Counted from the stretch's first letter, positions 42,574 to 50,592 are shown. The stretch: 64,000 nucleotides of DNA from Tepidisphaera sp. (GCA_016124375.1 WGNV01000004.1:1-64000), one strand, 5' to 3'. The notes: generated by a model from the letters alone, not told the origin. Made by a program: numbers and translations.

Positions 42574-43722
42574 ATGGCCAAGAAGACATCGAAGAAGGAA
42601 TCCCCGCAGCGCGGCTCGGCCCTCAGCAAAGAGCGAGACGAGAAGACGCTGAAAAAGCTCATCGACCTAGCGGACGAGGTCGCCAAGAAAACTTTCGGCG
42701 GCAAGGACCCTCGCCTCGAAATCCCGCTGCGCACCAAGTCGAACACCATCTGGGAGTCGAAGAAGCGCATCCTGCAGATGGGCGATGCCACCAGCGACCG
42801 CGAACTGTTCAATCTGAACCAGGCCAAGCAGTTCATGCAGACGATGCTGCACGCCAGCATCATCCGCGGATTGATCGACGAGGGCAAGACGCACTCACTT
42901 CGTGGCGTGTACTACAAGGCCAAGCACACCGTTTCGGGCACCAAGGAGAACACGTTCGAGGATCAGGACGAGAGCGATCCCATCTTGGAGGACCTCGAAG
43001 TGTCGCTGGGCGTGCTTCGCGAGGAACTGCACATCTTCGCGTCCAAGCGGGGCGACCTGGTCGGCAACATCACGCTGGTGGACAAGGGCGACGAGATCGA
43101 TTGCCGCCGCATGGGCTCGGGAGGCTACGGCATCCCGTCGATCGTCGAGCCCAGCGTGATCCAGTTCAAGAAGTGCGAGGCGAAGTTTGTGCTGCACGTC
43201 GAAAAGGACACGGTGTGGCAGCGGTTCAACGAGGACCGGTTCTGGGAGGTGAACAACTGCATCCTGACCCACGGCGGCGGACAGCCCCCTCGGGGCGTGC
43301 GTCGGCTCTTGCAGCGGCTGAACCAGGAACTCAAACTGCCGATCATCTGCCTGCTCGATTGCGACCCCTGGGGGCACTACATCTATAGCGTCATCAAGCA
43401 GGGCTCGATCTCGCTGGCGTTCGAAAGTTCGCGACTGGCGATTCCCGACGCCAAGTTCCTCGGCGTGCGTGCCAAGGACTACAAGGAGTGCGATCTGTCG
43501 GACGCGGTGAAGATCGACATGAACGACAACGACGTGAAGCGTGCCAAGGAGATCGCCGCGTACCCGTGGTTCGAGGGGCACAAGGGCTGGCAGCGCGAGA
43601 TCAACACCATGCTGAGCAACGGCTTCAAGATGGAAGTGGAAGCGTTGGCGAATGAACACACGTCGTACGTCACCGAGGAGTATGTGCCGCAGCGGCTCAA
43701 GGCGCGGGACTGGCTGGAGTAG
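42574..43722 (+). CDS. top6A: DNA topoisomerase VI subunit A (Spo11-like)
   Basis: 382 residues from ATG 42574 (MAKKTSKKESPQRG); the first 30 codons of the track ORF are repeat DNA. The catalytic 5Y-CAP region has HSLRGVYYKAKHTV with the cleavage tyrosine, and the Toprim domain has LPIICLLDCDPWGHYIYSVIKQG (DxD metal site). The subunit cuts both DNA strands through a tyrosine-5' phosphate link and pairs with Top6B for relaxation and decatenation. A short Lys-rich N-terminus precedes the core. Expected to be translated from the same mRNA as top6B. Confidence 0.95.
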   Translation: MAKKTSKKESPQRGSALSKERDEKTLKKLIDLADEVAKKTFGGKDPRLEIPLRTKSNTIWESKKRILQMGDATSDRELFNLNQAKQFMQTMLHASIIRGLIDEGKTHSLRGVYYKAKHTVSGTKENTFEDQDESDPILEDLEVSLGVLREELHIFASKRGDLVGNITLVDKGDEIDCRRMGSGGYGIPSIVEPSVIQFKKCEAKFVLHVEKDTVWQRFNEDRFWEVNNCILTHGGGQPPRGVRRLLQRLNQELKLPIICLLDCDPWGHYIYSVIKQGSISLAFESSRLAIPDAKFLGVRAKDYKECDLSDAVKIDMNDNDVKRAKEIAAYPWFEGHKGWQREINTMLSNGFKMEVEALANEHTSYVTEEYVPQRLKARDWLE

Positions 43723-43733
43723 CGGACTGCCTG

Positions 43734-43763
43734 CCGGCGAGCCGCGCACTGCGGCCTCGCCGG
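43734..43763. terminator. Hairpin between convergent top6A and lipoprotein genes
   Basis: CCGGCGAGCCGC pairs with GCGGCCTCGCCGG (12 bp, one bulged C) around a five-base loop. Located 12 bases past the top6A stop and 20 from the opposing lipoprotein stop. No T-tract, so termination is an inference. Confidence 0.5.
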
Positions 43764-43782
43764 TGGCACCCGGAGCCGTTCC

Positions 43783-44643
43783 TCAAGGCCGCCCGTACAC
43801 GCTGACCCGGTCCTTGGATTTCAGCACCAGCGCCCGAGTGGTGGCGTAGACCACGGCGTATTCGCGGGCCGGCGGCGGTGCCTTGGTTTCCACCTCGTTG
43901 CCCTTCTCGTCGGTCCGCCTGCTGGTGAGGATCGGCGCCTCGGGCGTCAGCCGCAGCGTTGTCCCCTCGTGCGACCACTTGCCCGCTTCGCTGGCGCTCT
44001 GCGACACGAACGGCGCCGAGGCCGCGTACGTGCCATCGGCAAAGAGCACGATGAAGCGTGCGACTTGGTCCTTTTGCAGCGGCGCACGCTCGACCCAGGC
44101 GCCTTCGAGCACATCGCGACGGGCGGCGGGTACGGCCGTGGGTGCGGATGATGCGGCCTTGGCATCTGCGGAAGCGTTCGTGCCCTCGGGCTTTTCGCCT
44201 TCGGCGATAGTGGGCGTTGGGGCCGCCGCCGGCGCCGCCGCGGGCTGGGTCTCTTCCGGCCCGCCGCCCAGATCCATGAACGGGATCATCGAGTTGATCG
44301 AGCCGATGGTCTTGCGGACCGCGGCCAGGTGCTGGTCGAGGTGGCCGAGCGAGGTGTCGATCGAGCCGAGCAGAGCGAGTTGCTTTTCGAGCCCGTCGAG
44401 GGACTTGTTGGTCGTATCGATGCGGCTCAGGCCCGCTTCGACCTTGTCGAGCCGTTCGTTGGCCTTGGCAAGGTCGGCATTCGCCACGTCGATCGCGGCG
44501 TTGGCCTTGTCGAGGGCCTGCTTCACCTCGCCGATCTGTTGGTTGCTCTTGACCAGGTTGTCGCGGATGTCCCACACGACGCAGCCCGGCAGGAACACAC
44601 AGGAGGCGGCGCACACGAGCACGATGGAGATGGCTTTGTGCAT
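43783..44643 (-). CDS. Coiled-coil lipoprotein of unknown function
   Basis: 286 residues from ATG 44643. MHKAISIVLVCAASCVFLPGC is a lipoprotein signal with lipobox LPGC. Residues 25-130 are a heptad-rich coiled coil (QQIGEVKQALDKANAAIDVANADLAKANERLDKVEAGL, SLDGLEKQLALLGSIDTSLGHLDQHLA). A Pro/Ala linker follows, then a beta-rich C-terminal domain (DVLEGAWVERAPLQKDQVARFIVLFADGTYAASAPF ... YAVVYATTRALVLKSKDRVSVYGRP). Not matched to a named family. Possibly a structural envelope component. Confidence 0.75.
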   Translation of the reverse strand: MHKAISIVLVCAASCVFLPGCVVWDIRDNLVKSNQQIGEVKQALDKANAAIDVANADLAKANERLDKVEAGLSRIDTTNKSLDGLEKQLALLGSIDTSLGHLDQHLAAVRKTIGSINSMIPFMDLGGGPEETQPAAAPAAAPTPTIAEGEKPEGTNASADAKAASSAPTAVPAARRDVLEGAWVERAPLQKDQVARFIVLFADGTYAASAPFVSQSASEAGKWSHEGTTLRLTPEAPILTSRRTDEKGNEVETKAPPPAREYAVVYATTRALVLKSKDRVSVYGRP

Positions 44644-44735
44644 GGTCGAAGCGTATCGCGGACGGCACGGCGCTCGAAAGAAAATCATCACCCCGGAGGG
44701 GTCACGAAGCATGCCGAGCGCGATATGGTTGCGAC

Positions 44736-45116
44736 ATGCCTGACGCGAAACTCTTGGTTGCCTTCCCCACGCCCTCCGATACGCCGTTTGTGGTTGAGCA
44801 CATCGCCGAGGAGTTCACGAGCGTGTGCCCGGAGACGGGTCACCCGGACTTCGGCACGGTGACGGTGCGGTTTGTGCCGCGGGCGAAGAAGGACGGCGGC
44901 ACGTGTGTGGAACTGAAAAGCTTGAAGCTGTACCTCCAAAGTTTCCGCAACGAGGGAATCTACTACGAGGCGGTGACGAACCGGATCAGAGACGACATGG
45001 TCGGGCTGATGAAGCCGGTATGGGTTTTGATCAGGACGGATTGGCGGGGTCGGGGCGGAATTCGCTCGATTGTTCGGGCTTCGTCAGGTGATGTGCCCGC
45101 CGATGCCCGGTGGTAA
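44736..45116 (+). CDS. queF: NADPH-dependent 7-cyano-7-deazaguanine reductase QueF, type I
   Basis: 126 residues. Reduces preQ0 to preQ1 in queuosine synthesis. Signature: EEFTSVCPETGHPDFGTVTVRFVP (the reactive Cys is in VCPETG), CVELKSLKLYLQSFRNEGIYYEAVTNRI and a C-terminal WRGRGGIRS. Length fits the unimodular enzyme. No other queuosine genes are adjacent. The gene runs convergently towards nothing nearby; the RRM-protein gene follows 208 bases later. Confidence 0.94.
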   Translation: MPDAKLLVAFPTPSDTPFVVEHIAEEFTSVCPETGHPDFGTVTVRFVPRAKKDGGTCVELKSLKLYLQSFRNEGIYYEAVTNRIRDDMVGLMKPVWVLIRTDWRGRGGIRSIVRASSGDVPADARW

Positions 45117-45170
45117 CCCCTGTTTTCAGGGGCGAGTTATCCACACCCCGGACAGGGACCGGAAAAATGC

Positions 45171-45200
45171 TTGTGTTTTTCTGTTGACAGGGCGTATACT
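45171..45200 (+). promoter_or_regulatory. Candidate sigma-70 promoter of the RRM gene
   Basis: TTGTGT and TATACT with an 18-base spacer; a perfect TTGACA at 45184 is only five bases from the same -10 and so is probably coincidental. Start site predicted near 45207, giving a leader of about 118 bases. Confidence 0.5.
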
Positions 45201-45263
45201 TTCGCAGTCAGTGGGGTGCAGCCCGGGTCGTCCGGGGGCACGCTTCGCGGCCGGCGTGAGCTC

Positions 45264-45311
45264 TTGCCCGAGTCTTAGCTAGCGTTTCCGGATTCAGTAG
45301 ATCTCGGGCAA
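45264..45311 (+). promoter_or_regulatory. Stem-loop in the 5' leader of the RRM-protein mRNA
   Basis: Perfect 9-bp stem TTGCCCGAG/CTCGGGCAA with a 30-base loop, ending one base before the AAAGG Shine-Dalgarno-like sequence and 13 bases before the ATG. Pairing could control ribosome access, as in cold-shock leaders. Inference from position only. Confidence 0.5.
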
Positions 45312-45324
45312 AGGTTCGTGAAAG

Positions 45325-45678
45325 ATGAAGAAGCTTTACGTCGGTAATTTGCCTTTCAGCACGGATGACACGCAGCTCCGCGAGTTGTTCTCGGCGAAGG
45401 GCGCCGTGGCCTCGGCCTCGGTGGTGATGGATCGTGAGACCGGCCGCAGCCGCGGCTTTGGTTTCGTGGAGATGAGCAACGACGCCGAGGCTGATGCCGC
45501 GGTGACCGCGCTCAACGGCCAGTCGTTCGGCGGCCGCGCCCTCGTGGTGAACGAGGCTCGCCCGAAGACCGAGGGCGGCGGCGGTGGTGGTCGTGGCGGC
45601 TTCGGTGGTGGCGGCGGTGGCCGCGGCCGTGGCGGCTTCGGTGGCGGCGGTGGTGGCGGCGGCCGCGGCGGGTGGTAA
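45325..45678 (+). CDS. Glycine-rich RRM RNA-binding protein
   Basis: 117 residues. One RRM: KLYVGNLPFSTDDTQLRELFSAKG (RNP2) and RSRGFGFVEMSNDAEADAAV (RNP1). The C-terminal 35 residues are RGG/GGFGG repeats (GRGGFGGGGGGRGRGGF), as in cyanobacterial Rbp and plant GR-RBPs, where the proteins act in cold and stress responses. The leader is long and structured and the gene is followed by a strong terminator, consistent with an independently regulated single-gene unit. Confidence 0.92.
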   Translation: MKKLYVGNLPFSTDDTQLRELFSAKGAVASASVVMDRETGRSRGFGFVEMSNDAEADAAVTALNGQSFGGRALVVNEARPKTEGGGGGGRGGFGGGGGGRGRGGFGGGGGGGGRGGW

Positions 45679-45748
45679 TCACCTCGCCTCGACTGGCCTC
45701 ACTTCGCTTCAGCACACGCTGAGACGACCACATAACTCAAACAGGATC

Positions 45749-45781
45749 CACCCCCGCGGCGACGCGGGGGTGTTTGTTTTT
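45749..45781 (+). terminator. Rho-independent terminator of the RRM gene
   Basis: Perfect 9-bp stem CACCCCCGC/GCGGGGGTG, six-base loop, then TTTGTTTTT. It lies 70 bases past the stop. Confidence 0.9.
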
Positions 45782-45851
45782 GGGCCCTGCGGTGTGCGGG
45801 ACTTGAATCCGCGACTGCGCGTGATCGACGCACGCCGGAAACCCGCGAAGA

Positions 45852-46433
45852 TCACGGCGCGTCGGGAGATGCAATCCGGCGCACGACGTCCTTGAGTTCC
45901 TGGCGCTTCGCCTCATCGGCGCGGCCTCGGATGGACCAGTACACCTTGCCCTCGCGATCGACAAGGCCCACCCAGATGCGATCCTGGCCGTCGATGCCGG
46001 CCAGGTCGCGGAACTTCTGGGTGTCCAGGTAAAGCGTGATCGTGCGCTCGCGGGCGGCGAAGGCGGGGATGCCGCTGCGCATGCCGCCGTCCAGGAACAT
46101 CTTGAACAGCGGCCCGCCGTTGCGGACCGTGGGAAGTTCGTAGTACTCGACGTTGGCGTGATCGGCGGCGATCTCGCGAGCGGTGTCGAGCCAGGTGTCG
46201 ACGTCCGCCTGCTGCTCGCGCAGGAACGCGACCATCAGGATGTTGTACGGCGCGTCGAGCCCGGCGGGGATTTCGATGCGGCGCTCGTTCAGGTTGTCGC
46301 CGGCGGTGGTTGGAAATCGCGGCGCGGCCGGGTCGTAGGGCTTGCCCGCAAGGGGCGAACCCGAGCACGAGGCGAGCAGGCCGATGGCCAGACCGGTGAG
46401 CAAGAGTGCGATTGATCTCAGGAGGCGTCGCAT
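45852..46433 (-). CDS. Hypothetical lipoprotein
   Basis: 193 residues. MRRLLRSIALLLTGLAIGLLASCSG is a lipoprotein signal (lipobox LASC). Mature part: RIEIPAGLDAPYNILMVAFLREQQADVDTWLDTAREIAADHANVEYYELPTVRNGGPLFKMF followed by a beta-rich ITLYLDTQKFRDLAGIDGQDRIWVGLVDREGKVYW. The alternation resembles a thioredoxin-like fold lacking Cys residues; a weak likeness to ATP10-type or YtfJ-like proteins cannot be confirmed. Function unknown. Confidence 0.7.
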   Translation of the reverse strand: MRRLLRSIALLLTGLAIGLLASCSGSPLAGKPYDPAAPRFPTTAGDNLNERRIEIPAGLDAPYNILMVAFLREQQADVDTWLDTAREIAADHANVEYYELPTVRNGGPLFKMFLDGGMRSGIPAFAARERTITLYLDTQKFRDLAGIDGQDRIWVGLVDREGKVYWSIRGRADEAKRQELKDVVRRIASPDAP

Positions 46434-46512
46434 GGCGGTTGGTTCGGGGCGCGGCGCGGGGCCGATGCAGGCAGGTTGCGGTTTTGGAAAGGTGCCTGCC
46501 TGGAGAACGGGA

Positions 46513-46551
46513 TTGACAGCCTTGGGGTATGTAGTTAGTATCTGCTAACTA
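46513..46551 (+). promoter_or_regulatory. Promoter with overlapping inverted-repeat operator, leaderless start
   Basis: TTGACA (46513-46518), 17-base spacer, TAGTAT (46536-46541). The perfect dyad TAGTTAG-TATCTG-CTAACTA (46532-46551) covers the -10 and runs to the A of the ATG. Transcription would begin at or within a few bases of the start codon, so the mRNA would be leaderless. A repressor binding the dyad would block it. Confidence 0.6.
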
Positions 46552-47432
46552 TGAGCACTCTCGCAGGAATCCAGATGAGACTGCATCGCCAGTTCCCGCG
46601 CTTTGACTGGCGGGCGGGCGTGATCTTGGGGATGGTGCTTGTCGCGGCCGGGATCTTGGCGTGCGTACCTCCGATCGCGCAGCCCGCGGCTTTTCACCGC
46701 TTCGCCGACGCACGAGCGTGGCTCGGCGTGCCGAACTTCGCGGATGTGGCGTCGAACGCGCCGTTCGCGCTCGCGGCAGTGGTTGGCATGTTGAACCTCT
46801 GGCGGCGGGTGCGCCGCGAGCGGGCGGGCGTGGGCGGCGCGTCTCTGCCACTGACGACCATTGACATCGTGTGCCTGGCCACGCTATTCAGCGGCGTCGG
46901 GCTCACGTCGATCGGATCGGCGTACTACCACCTCGCCCCGAGCAACGAGCGGCTGTTCTGGGATCGCCTGCCGATGATCCTGACATTCACAAGTTTGCTC
47001 GTCACGCTTATTGCCGAGCGCGTGAGCCCGAAGACGGCGGCATGGTTGCTCGGGCCGCTGCTTGTGGCAGGCACGGCGAGCCTGATGTATTGGCGACACA
47101 CGGAGCGTCTGGGGCAGGGAGACCTTCGCGCGTACTTCTTGCTTGAGGGCGCGGCGCTGGTGAGTGTTCTGCTCATCGTCTTGCTTTATCCAGCGCGGTA
47201 TTTGGCGACGAGGCGGCTGGGGTTGGGGCTGGCGTGCTATGCACTGGCGGTGGTGCTGGAGCAACTGGACCACGCGGTGTGGGATGCGTGGGGCACACTT
47301 GGGGTGCACATTGTGAGCGGGCACACGCTGAAGCACCTGGCGGCCGGGGCGGGGGCGATGGTGCTGGTGGGGGCGATCAGTGGTCCAGCGTCGCCTTCTT
47401 GCTGTGAACCTCCGGCTTGCCCCGGTCGTTGA
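46551..47432 (+). CDS. CREST/ceramidase-like integral membrane protein
   Basis: 293 residues with about seven hydrophobic helices. Early motif RAWLGVPNFADVASNAPFALAAV and later SAYYHLAPSNERLFWDRLPMILTF are hallmarks of the alkaline ceramidase/PAQR/Per1 (CREST) superfamily of membrane hydrolases; His and Asp ligands appear in YYHLAP and LPMI, plus HTLKHLAAG near the end. The substrate is unknown. The final 19 residues (SGPASPSCCEPPACPGR) are antisense to a beta-helix gene remnant, so the native C-terminus may have been replaced. No ribosome binding site; see the leaderless promoter. Confidence 0.78.
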   Translation: MSTLAGIQMRLHRQFPRFDWRAGVILGMVLVAAGILACVPPIAQPAAFHRFADARAWLGVPNFADVASNAPFALAAVVGMLNLWRRVRRERAGVGGASLPLTTIDIVCLATLFSGVGLTSIGSAYYHLAPSNERLFWDRLPMILTFTSLLVTLIAERVSPKTAAWLLGPLLVAGTASLMYWRHTERLGQGDLRAYFLLEGAALVSVLLIVLLYPARYLATRRLGLGLACYALAVVLEQLDHAVWDAWGTLGVHIVSGHTLKHLAAGAGAMVLVGAISGPASPSCCEPPACPGR

Positions 47433-47520
47433 AGAAGTTGGCGAAACAAGGCGTATCACGGAACATGCCAGTTTCGTTGTGTAGCCAAATGGACGCCGAG
47501 CGCCAGGAGTCATCGCTTAC
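47377..47520 (-). pseudogene. C-terminal remnant of a beta-helix lipoprotein paralogue
   Basis: On the minus strand, an open frame of at least 46 codons ends at TGA 47377-47379 with FFNDRGKPEVHSKKATLDH. The intact gene at 48.0 kb ends with INDRGEPVVHSKKATID; about 45 bases are also similar at DNA level. There is no start codon or N-terminal part; the upstream side is replaced by the 156-residue ORF. It overlaps the 3' end of the membrane-protein gene on the other strand. Confidence 0.75.
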
Positions 47521-47987
47521 TCGGCAACGGGGCCACCCCAAACGACCGCCGTGCGAACAAGTTCGGCGATCTCCTTAATCGCATCTCGGCATCGCTCCGG
47601 GGTTGAAAGGTGCGGCACGATGGTCGCGTGGAAACTCGCCAAGCGAACGGTCCTCGGCGGCACCGCGCGACCGACGATCCAACTTGCAATTTCGATCACA
47701 TGACCCCGTTCTTCCGCTCGTCGAACGCCCCGACTCGCCAGGAGTTGTCCCTCCGGCAATGGCACATTCTCGACATCCCGGAACGCAGGCGAACTCCGCA
47801 ACACTCCCTCGGCAGACTCGGAATCGAAGGACCTTGGAGACTCCATCGTGAGTACGTTCAAGCGCAGGGTCACCGACTCATCTGCCGGGTCGTAATACAC
47901 GCCGGTGCCGTCGCGCTCATGTTCTTGCACCCAATGGGAGAAAACGTTGAATATCACCAGCTGGCCGCGATAATGCACCAGTTTCAT
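47517..47987 (-). CDS. Hypothetical protein
   Basis: 156 residues from ATG 47987 (MKLVHYRGQLVIFNVFSHWVQEHERDGTGVYYD). No signal peptide, membrane helix or motif I recognise. Composition is less GC-rich at third positions than its neighbours, with mixed codon use, suggesting foreign origin or relaxed selection. It is bracketed by the paralogue remnant (47377-47520) and the intact beta-helix gene (48048 on), in the same orientation. It could be an inserted gene or a poorly conserved ORF. Confidence 0.5.
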   Translation of the reverse strand: MKLVHYRGQLVIFNVFSHWVQEHERDGTGVYYDPADESVTLRLNVLTMESPRSFDSESAEGVLRSSPAFRDVENVPLPEGQLLASRGVRRAEERGHVIEIASWIVGRAVPPRTVRLASFHATIVPHLSTPERCRDAIKEIAELVRTAVVWGGPVAE

Positions 47988-48047
47988 TGGCTTCGAGCGC
48001 TGCACTTGCCACTCCTTGGTTGCTCTTCGCCATAGATCGCTTTCAGT

Positions 48048-49808
48048 TCAGTCTATCGTTGCTTTCTTGCTGTGCACCACCGGCTCGCCCCGGTCGTTGA
48101 TGACGTGGGCGATGCCGCTGTCGGGCAGGCCATTGAGGCGGATGGTGACGACGTGGTGGAACTTCACGCCTGAGGCCTGCGGACCCTCGGGCGCTTCGAT
48201 AGCGGTGTGAGCGATGACGGGCGAGCCGCGGAAGACGCAGTAGATGCCCAGGCCCCAAGCCTCGTGCATGGTGACGTTGGGCGAGACCTTGTACGACGCG
48301 TAGCCGGTGATGCCGTCGTGCGACCAGGCCTGTGGGCTGGGCGGGTCGTAGGGCATTTCGGACTGGTAGAAATACACGCGCCCGCCGTTGGCGTTCCACA
48401 GGGTTTGGTATTGCTGCGTGTGCTCGGCGAAGAGGGCGTAGGCGGTGACGTCGTCGCCGTTCACGACCAGCGCGTTGCGGGTGGTGTTGCTGTCCCACGC
48501 GGCGCCCTCGCCGTGGTCGGCGCGCCAGAGCCAGGCGTTGTCGATGATGACGTCTTTGCTGTTGATCGTGAGCAGGCTGCCGGCGCGGCCGTTTCGGGCC
48601 CCACCCGTGCGGCAAGTGATATCGGCCAGCAGCGTGGGCGATTGCTTGTGAGAAGTGCTCGCGCCGGACGGCCCCACTTGCACCAGGTCGGGCGATTCGA
48701 TCTCGCTGCCTTCGAAGATGATGCCGGCGATGGTGGCGCCATCGACATCGCCGACGGCGAGCGCGGCGTTACCTCGCGTGGGCGTGAGCGTCGGGTAGCC
48801 CAGGCCCAGCACCACGGTGCCCGGACGGGTGACTTCGATCGGCGCATCGAGTTCGTACAGCCCGGGCGTGAGCAGGAGATTTTTCCCGCTCGCGAGCGCC
48901 TCGTTGATGCTCGCGGCGGTGTCTCGCCCCGCGTGGGCGATGTAGAACGACTCGATGCCGAGCGACGTGCCTTCGCGAGGCGCTGTGGCGCTGACGGACG
49001 CGTCGTTGCCGCCCCACGTCGGGCCGCGTGCATCGCGCGTCAGCCCCGGCACCCGCACCGCGAATCGGTCGCCCTCCATGGAGAGGTACGGCTTCTCGCG
49101 GACCACCGGCGCGGCATCCACAGTGGTGTAGGGCTTCTCAGGCCACTGACCTGGCGGCGGGTTCTCAACGCCCACGAAGACCATGTTCCAGTTGCCGCCA
49201 TGCCACTGGCCCCAGGAGGTGTTGCGTGAGAACCACTGCTGCTGCGTGCCGGAATCGACGATGCCGTCGATGCGCGAATCCGCGAGGAAGCCGCCGCTGG
49301 ACCAGCCGCCGTCGGAGAAGATGATGTCGCCGCGAACATGCACGCGTCGCAGCCAGGTGCCCTGCGAGACCGCCCAGATGTTGGTGCCGCCGTCGGGCGT
49401 GAGCGTGAGGTTTTCGATGGATCGCCAGAAGTTGCAGGTGGCGTTGCGGTTCTTGAGAAACGGCTTAGAGGTGATCGACCCACGAACGCGCGTATCGGCG
49501 GGCGATGCGCCCAGGCCCAGCACCTGGGTGTAAAAGCCGACGGGGATGGTGACGTGATGCTCGCCCGGCGCGAGAAGGATGGCAAAACGATCCGGCCCGA
49601 ACTGGCTGGACTCTTGCTGCGCGAAGATGCCGTCGACCTTGGCCTGCGCCGCGGGGTCGCCGGGGGCAAGGATGAGGACGTTGGGGCCGAAGTCAGGGGG
49701 CTGCTCGCCTCGCGGTTGGACGACCGAACGAGACGAAGTGCAACCAACCATCGCCCCCAAGGCGAGAAGTGGAACAAACAGCGCAGACAAACTGACGAGG
49801 TGAGTCAT
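48048..49808 (-). CDS. Right-handed beta-helix lipoprotein (GH55/pectate-lyase-like)
   Basis: 586 residues from ATG 49808; MTHLVSLSALFVPLLALGAMVGCTSS is a lipoprotein signal. The rest is a two-part beta-helix: FGPNVLILAPGDPAAQAKVDGIFAQQESSQFG, VTIPVGFYTQVLGLGASPADTRVRGSI, CNFWRSIENLTLTPDGGTNIWAVSQGTWLRRVHVRG. This resembles secreted glycosidase-type proteins of actinobacteria often annotated with F5/8 or pectate-lyase names. The catalytic residues are not identifiable. Surface polysaccharide processing is plausible. A paralogue's tail is present downstream. Confidence 0.78.
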   Translation of the reverse strand: MTHLVSLSALFVPLLALGAMVGCTSSRSVVQPRGEQPPDFGPNVLILAPGDPAAQAKVDGIFAQQESSQFGPDRFAILLAPGEHHVTIPVGFYTQVLGLGASPADTRVRGSITSKPFLKNRNATCNFWRSIENLTLTPDGGTNIWAVSQGTWLRRVHVRGDIIFSDGGWSSGGFLADSRIDGIVDSGTQQQWFSRNTSWGQWHGGNWNMVFVGVENPPPGQWPEKPYTTVDAAPVVREKPYLSMEGDRFAVRVPGLTRDARGPTWGGNDASVSATAPREGTSLGIESFYIAHAGRDTAASINEALASGKNLLLTPGLYELDAPIEVTRPGTVVLGLGYPTLTPTRGNAALAVGDVDGATIAGIIFEGSEIESPDLVQVGPSGASTSHKQSPTLLADITCRTGGARNGRAGSLLTINSKDVIIDNAWLWRADHGEGAAWDSNTTRNALVVNGDDVTAYALFAEHTQQYQTLWNANGGRVYFYQSEMPYDPPSPQAWSHDGITGYASYKVSPNVTMHEAWGLGIYCVFRGSPVIAHTAIEAPEGPQASGVKFHHVVTIRLNGLPDSGIAHVINDRGEPVVHSKKATID

Positions 49809-49938
49809 AGTTCCTTTCGGGTGGAGCGATGCCCACCCCAACCAGCAGTTGGTCCGGGTGAGCATATCGATTCAGCGAGACGGGATTGGGTCAGCGATGG
49901 CCGCGAAGTGCGGGTCGCGATTGGTGTTGCAGGGCTAT

Positions 49939-50592
49939 CTACGGCGTCACAGCCGAGCCGCACTCCGTGCAGGTCGGGCTAGCGCCGATTGGGTAGCCGC
50001 AAGAAGCGCACTGGCGTCTCGTCCGCCGGCGTCTGCCAACCGCCGCGCGAATGCCGCGACGGACGAAGAGCGGGCCGAAGAGCAACGCCGCGGCCGCCAC
50101 GGCGAAACACATCGTGTCGAGTACAAGCCCGCCGGGGAGAACCTCCACACCGGTCTGGTCGGGCGTGGAAGTCTTCCATTGTGGATCATTCCAGGGCCAC
50201 CAGAACTGCGCATTCATCAGGCATGGCATCGGCCAGCCGTAGAGGTGGGCCTCGAAACTGTGCGTGGGCTGGCGCCCACTATCCCGATGCCAATAGTGGT
50301 AGTGGAGATGGGCGAAAGTCCGGCTCACCGACCACTGACTAGCCGGCGGCCAGGGTTTCGTGTGCGGGGTGGAAATCATGATCGCCATTTGAGCCGCCGC
50401 GGGGCCTTGCACATTGACGATCTGATTGCCTTGCCATGCCCGCTCTGGCCCCATCACTGATATCGCAACCAGCAGCGACACCGCCAGGCCAATCGCGAGA
50501 CAGGCAAGGATCGCGATCAAGTGCGTGACGTTGAGTCGTCGCCGCTTTGCCTCAGTTGTGGGACCGGCATGAGGAACGCCATCGCTGTTCAT
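49939..50592 (-). CDS. Membrane protein with C-terminal double zinc ribbon, paralogue 1
   Basis: 217 residues from ATG 50592, overlapping the upstream paralogue's stop as ATGA. One TM helix near 25-45 (HLIAILACLAIGLAVSLLVAI), a periplasmic-like middle with YGWPMPC, a second TM near 160-182 (DTMCFAVAAAALLFGPLFV), then CASCGYPIGASPTCTECGS, a two-CxxC zinc ribbon. Same plan as the next gene (YGWPM, second TM, ribbon). Such pairs and larger families are common in Phycisphaerae; function unknown. Confidence 0.75.
   Translation of the reverse strand: MNSDGVPHAGPTTEAKRRRLNVTHLIAILACLAIGLAVSLLVAISVMGPERAWQGNQIVNVQGPAAAQMAIMISTPHTKPWPPASQWSVSRTFAHLHYHYWHRDSGRQPTHSFEAHLYGWPMPCLMNAQFWWPWNDPQWKTSTPDQTGVEVLPGGLVLDTMCFAVAAAALLFGPLFVRRGIRAAVGRRRRTRRQCASCGYPIGASPTCTECGSAVTP

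Noticed and set aside
45137-45145. Perfect DnaA box TTATCCACA, plus TTATCCCCA at 51399-51407 before dnaB
   Set aside because: Single 9-mers are expected by chance at about this frequency in 64 kb; no cluster or AT-rich unwinding region.
45184-45200. TTGACA next to TATACT as a promoter
   Set aside because: Spacing of five bases is far too short; the upstream TTGTGT with an 18-base spacer fits better.
45790-45860. tRNA-like T-arm on the minus strand (GATTCAAGTCCCGC)
   Set aside because: No matching acceptor stem, D-arm or anticodon arm can be folded, and one T-stem pair is broken; at most a tRNA fragment.
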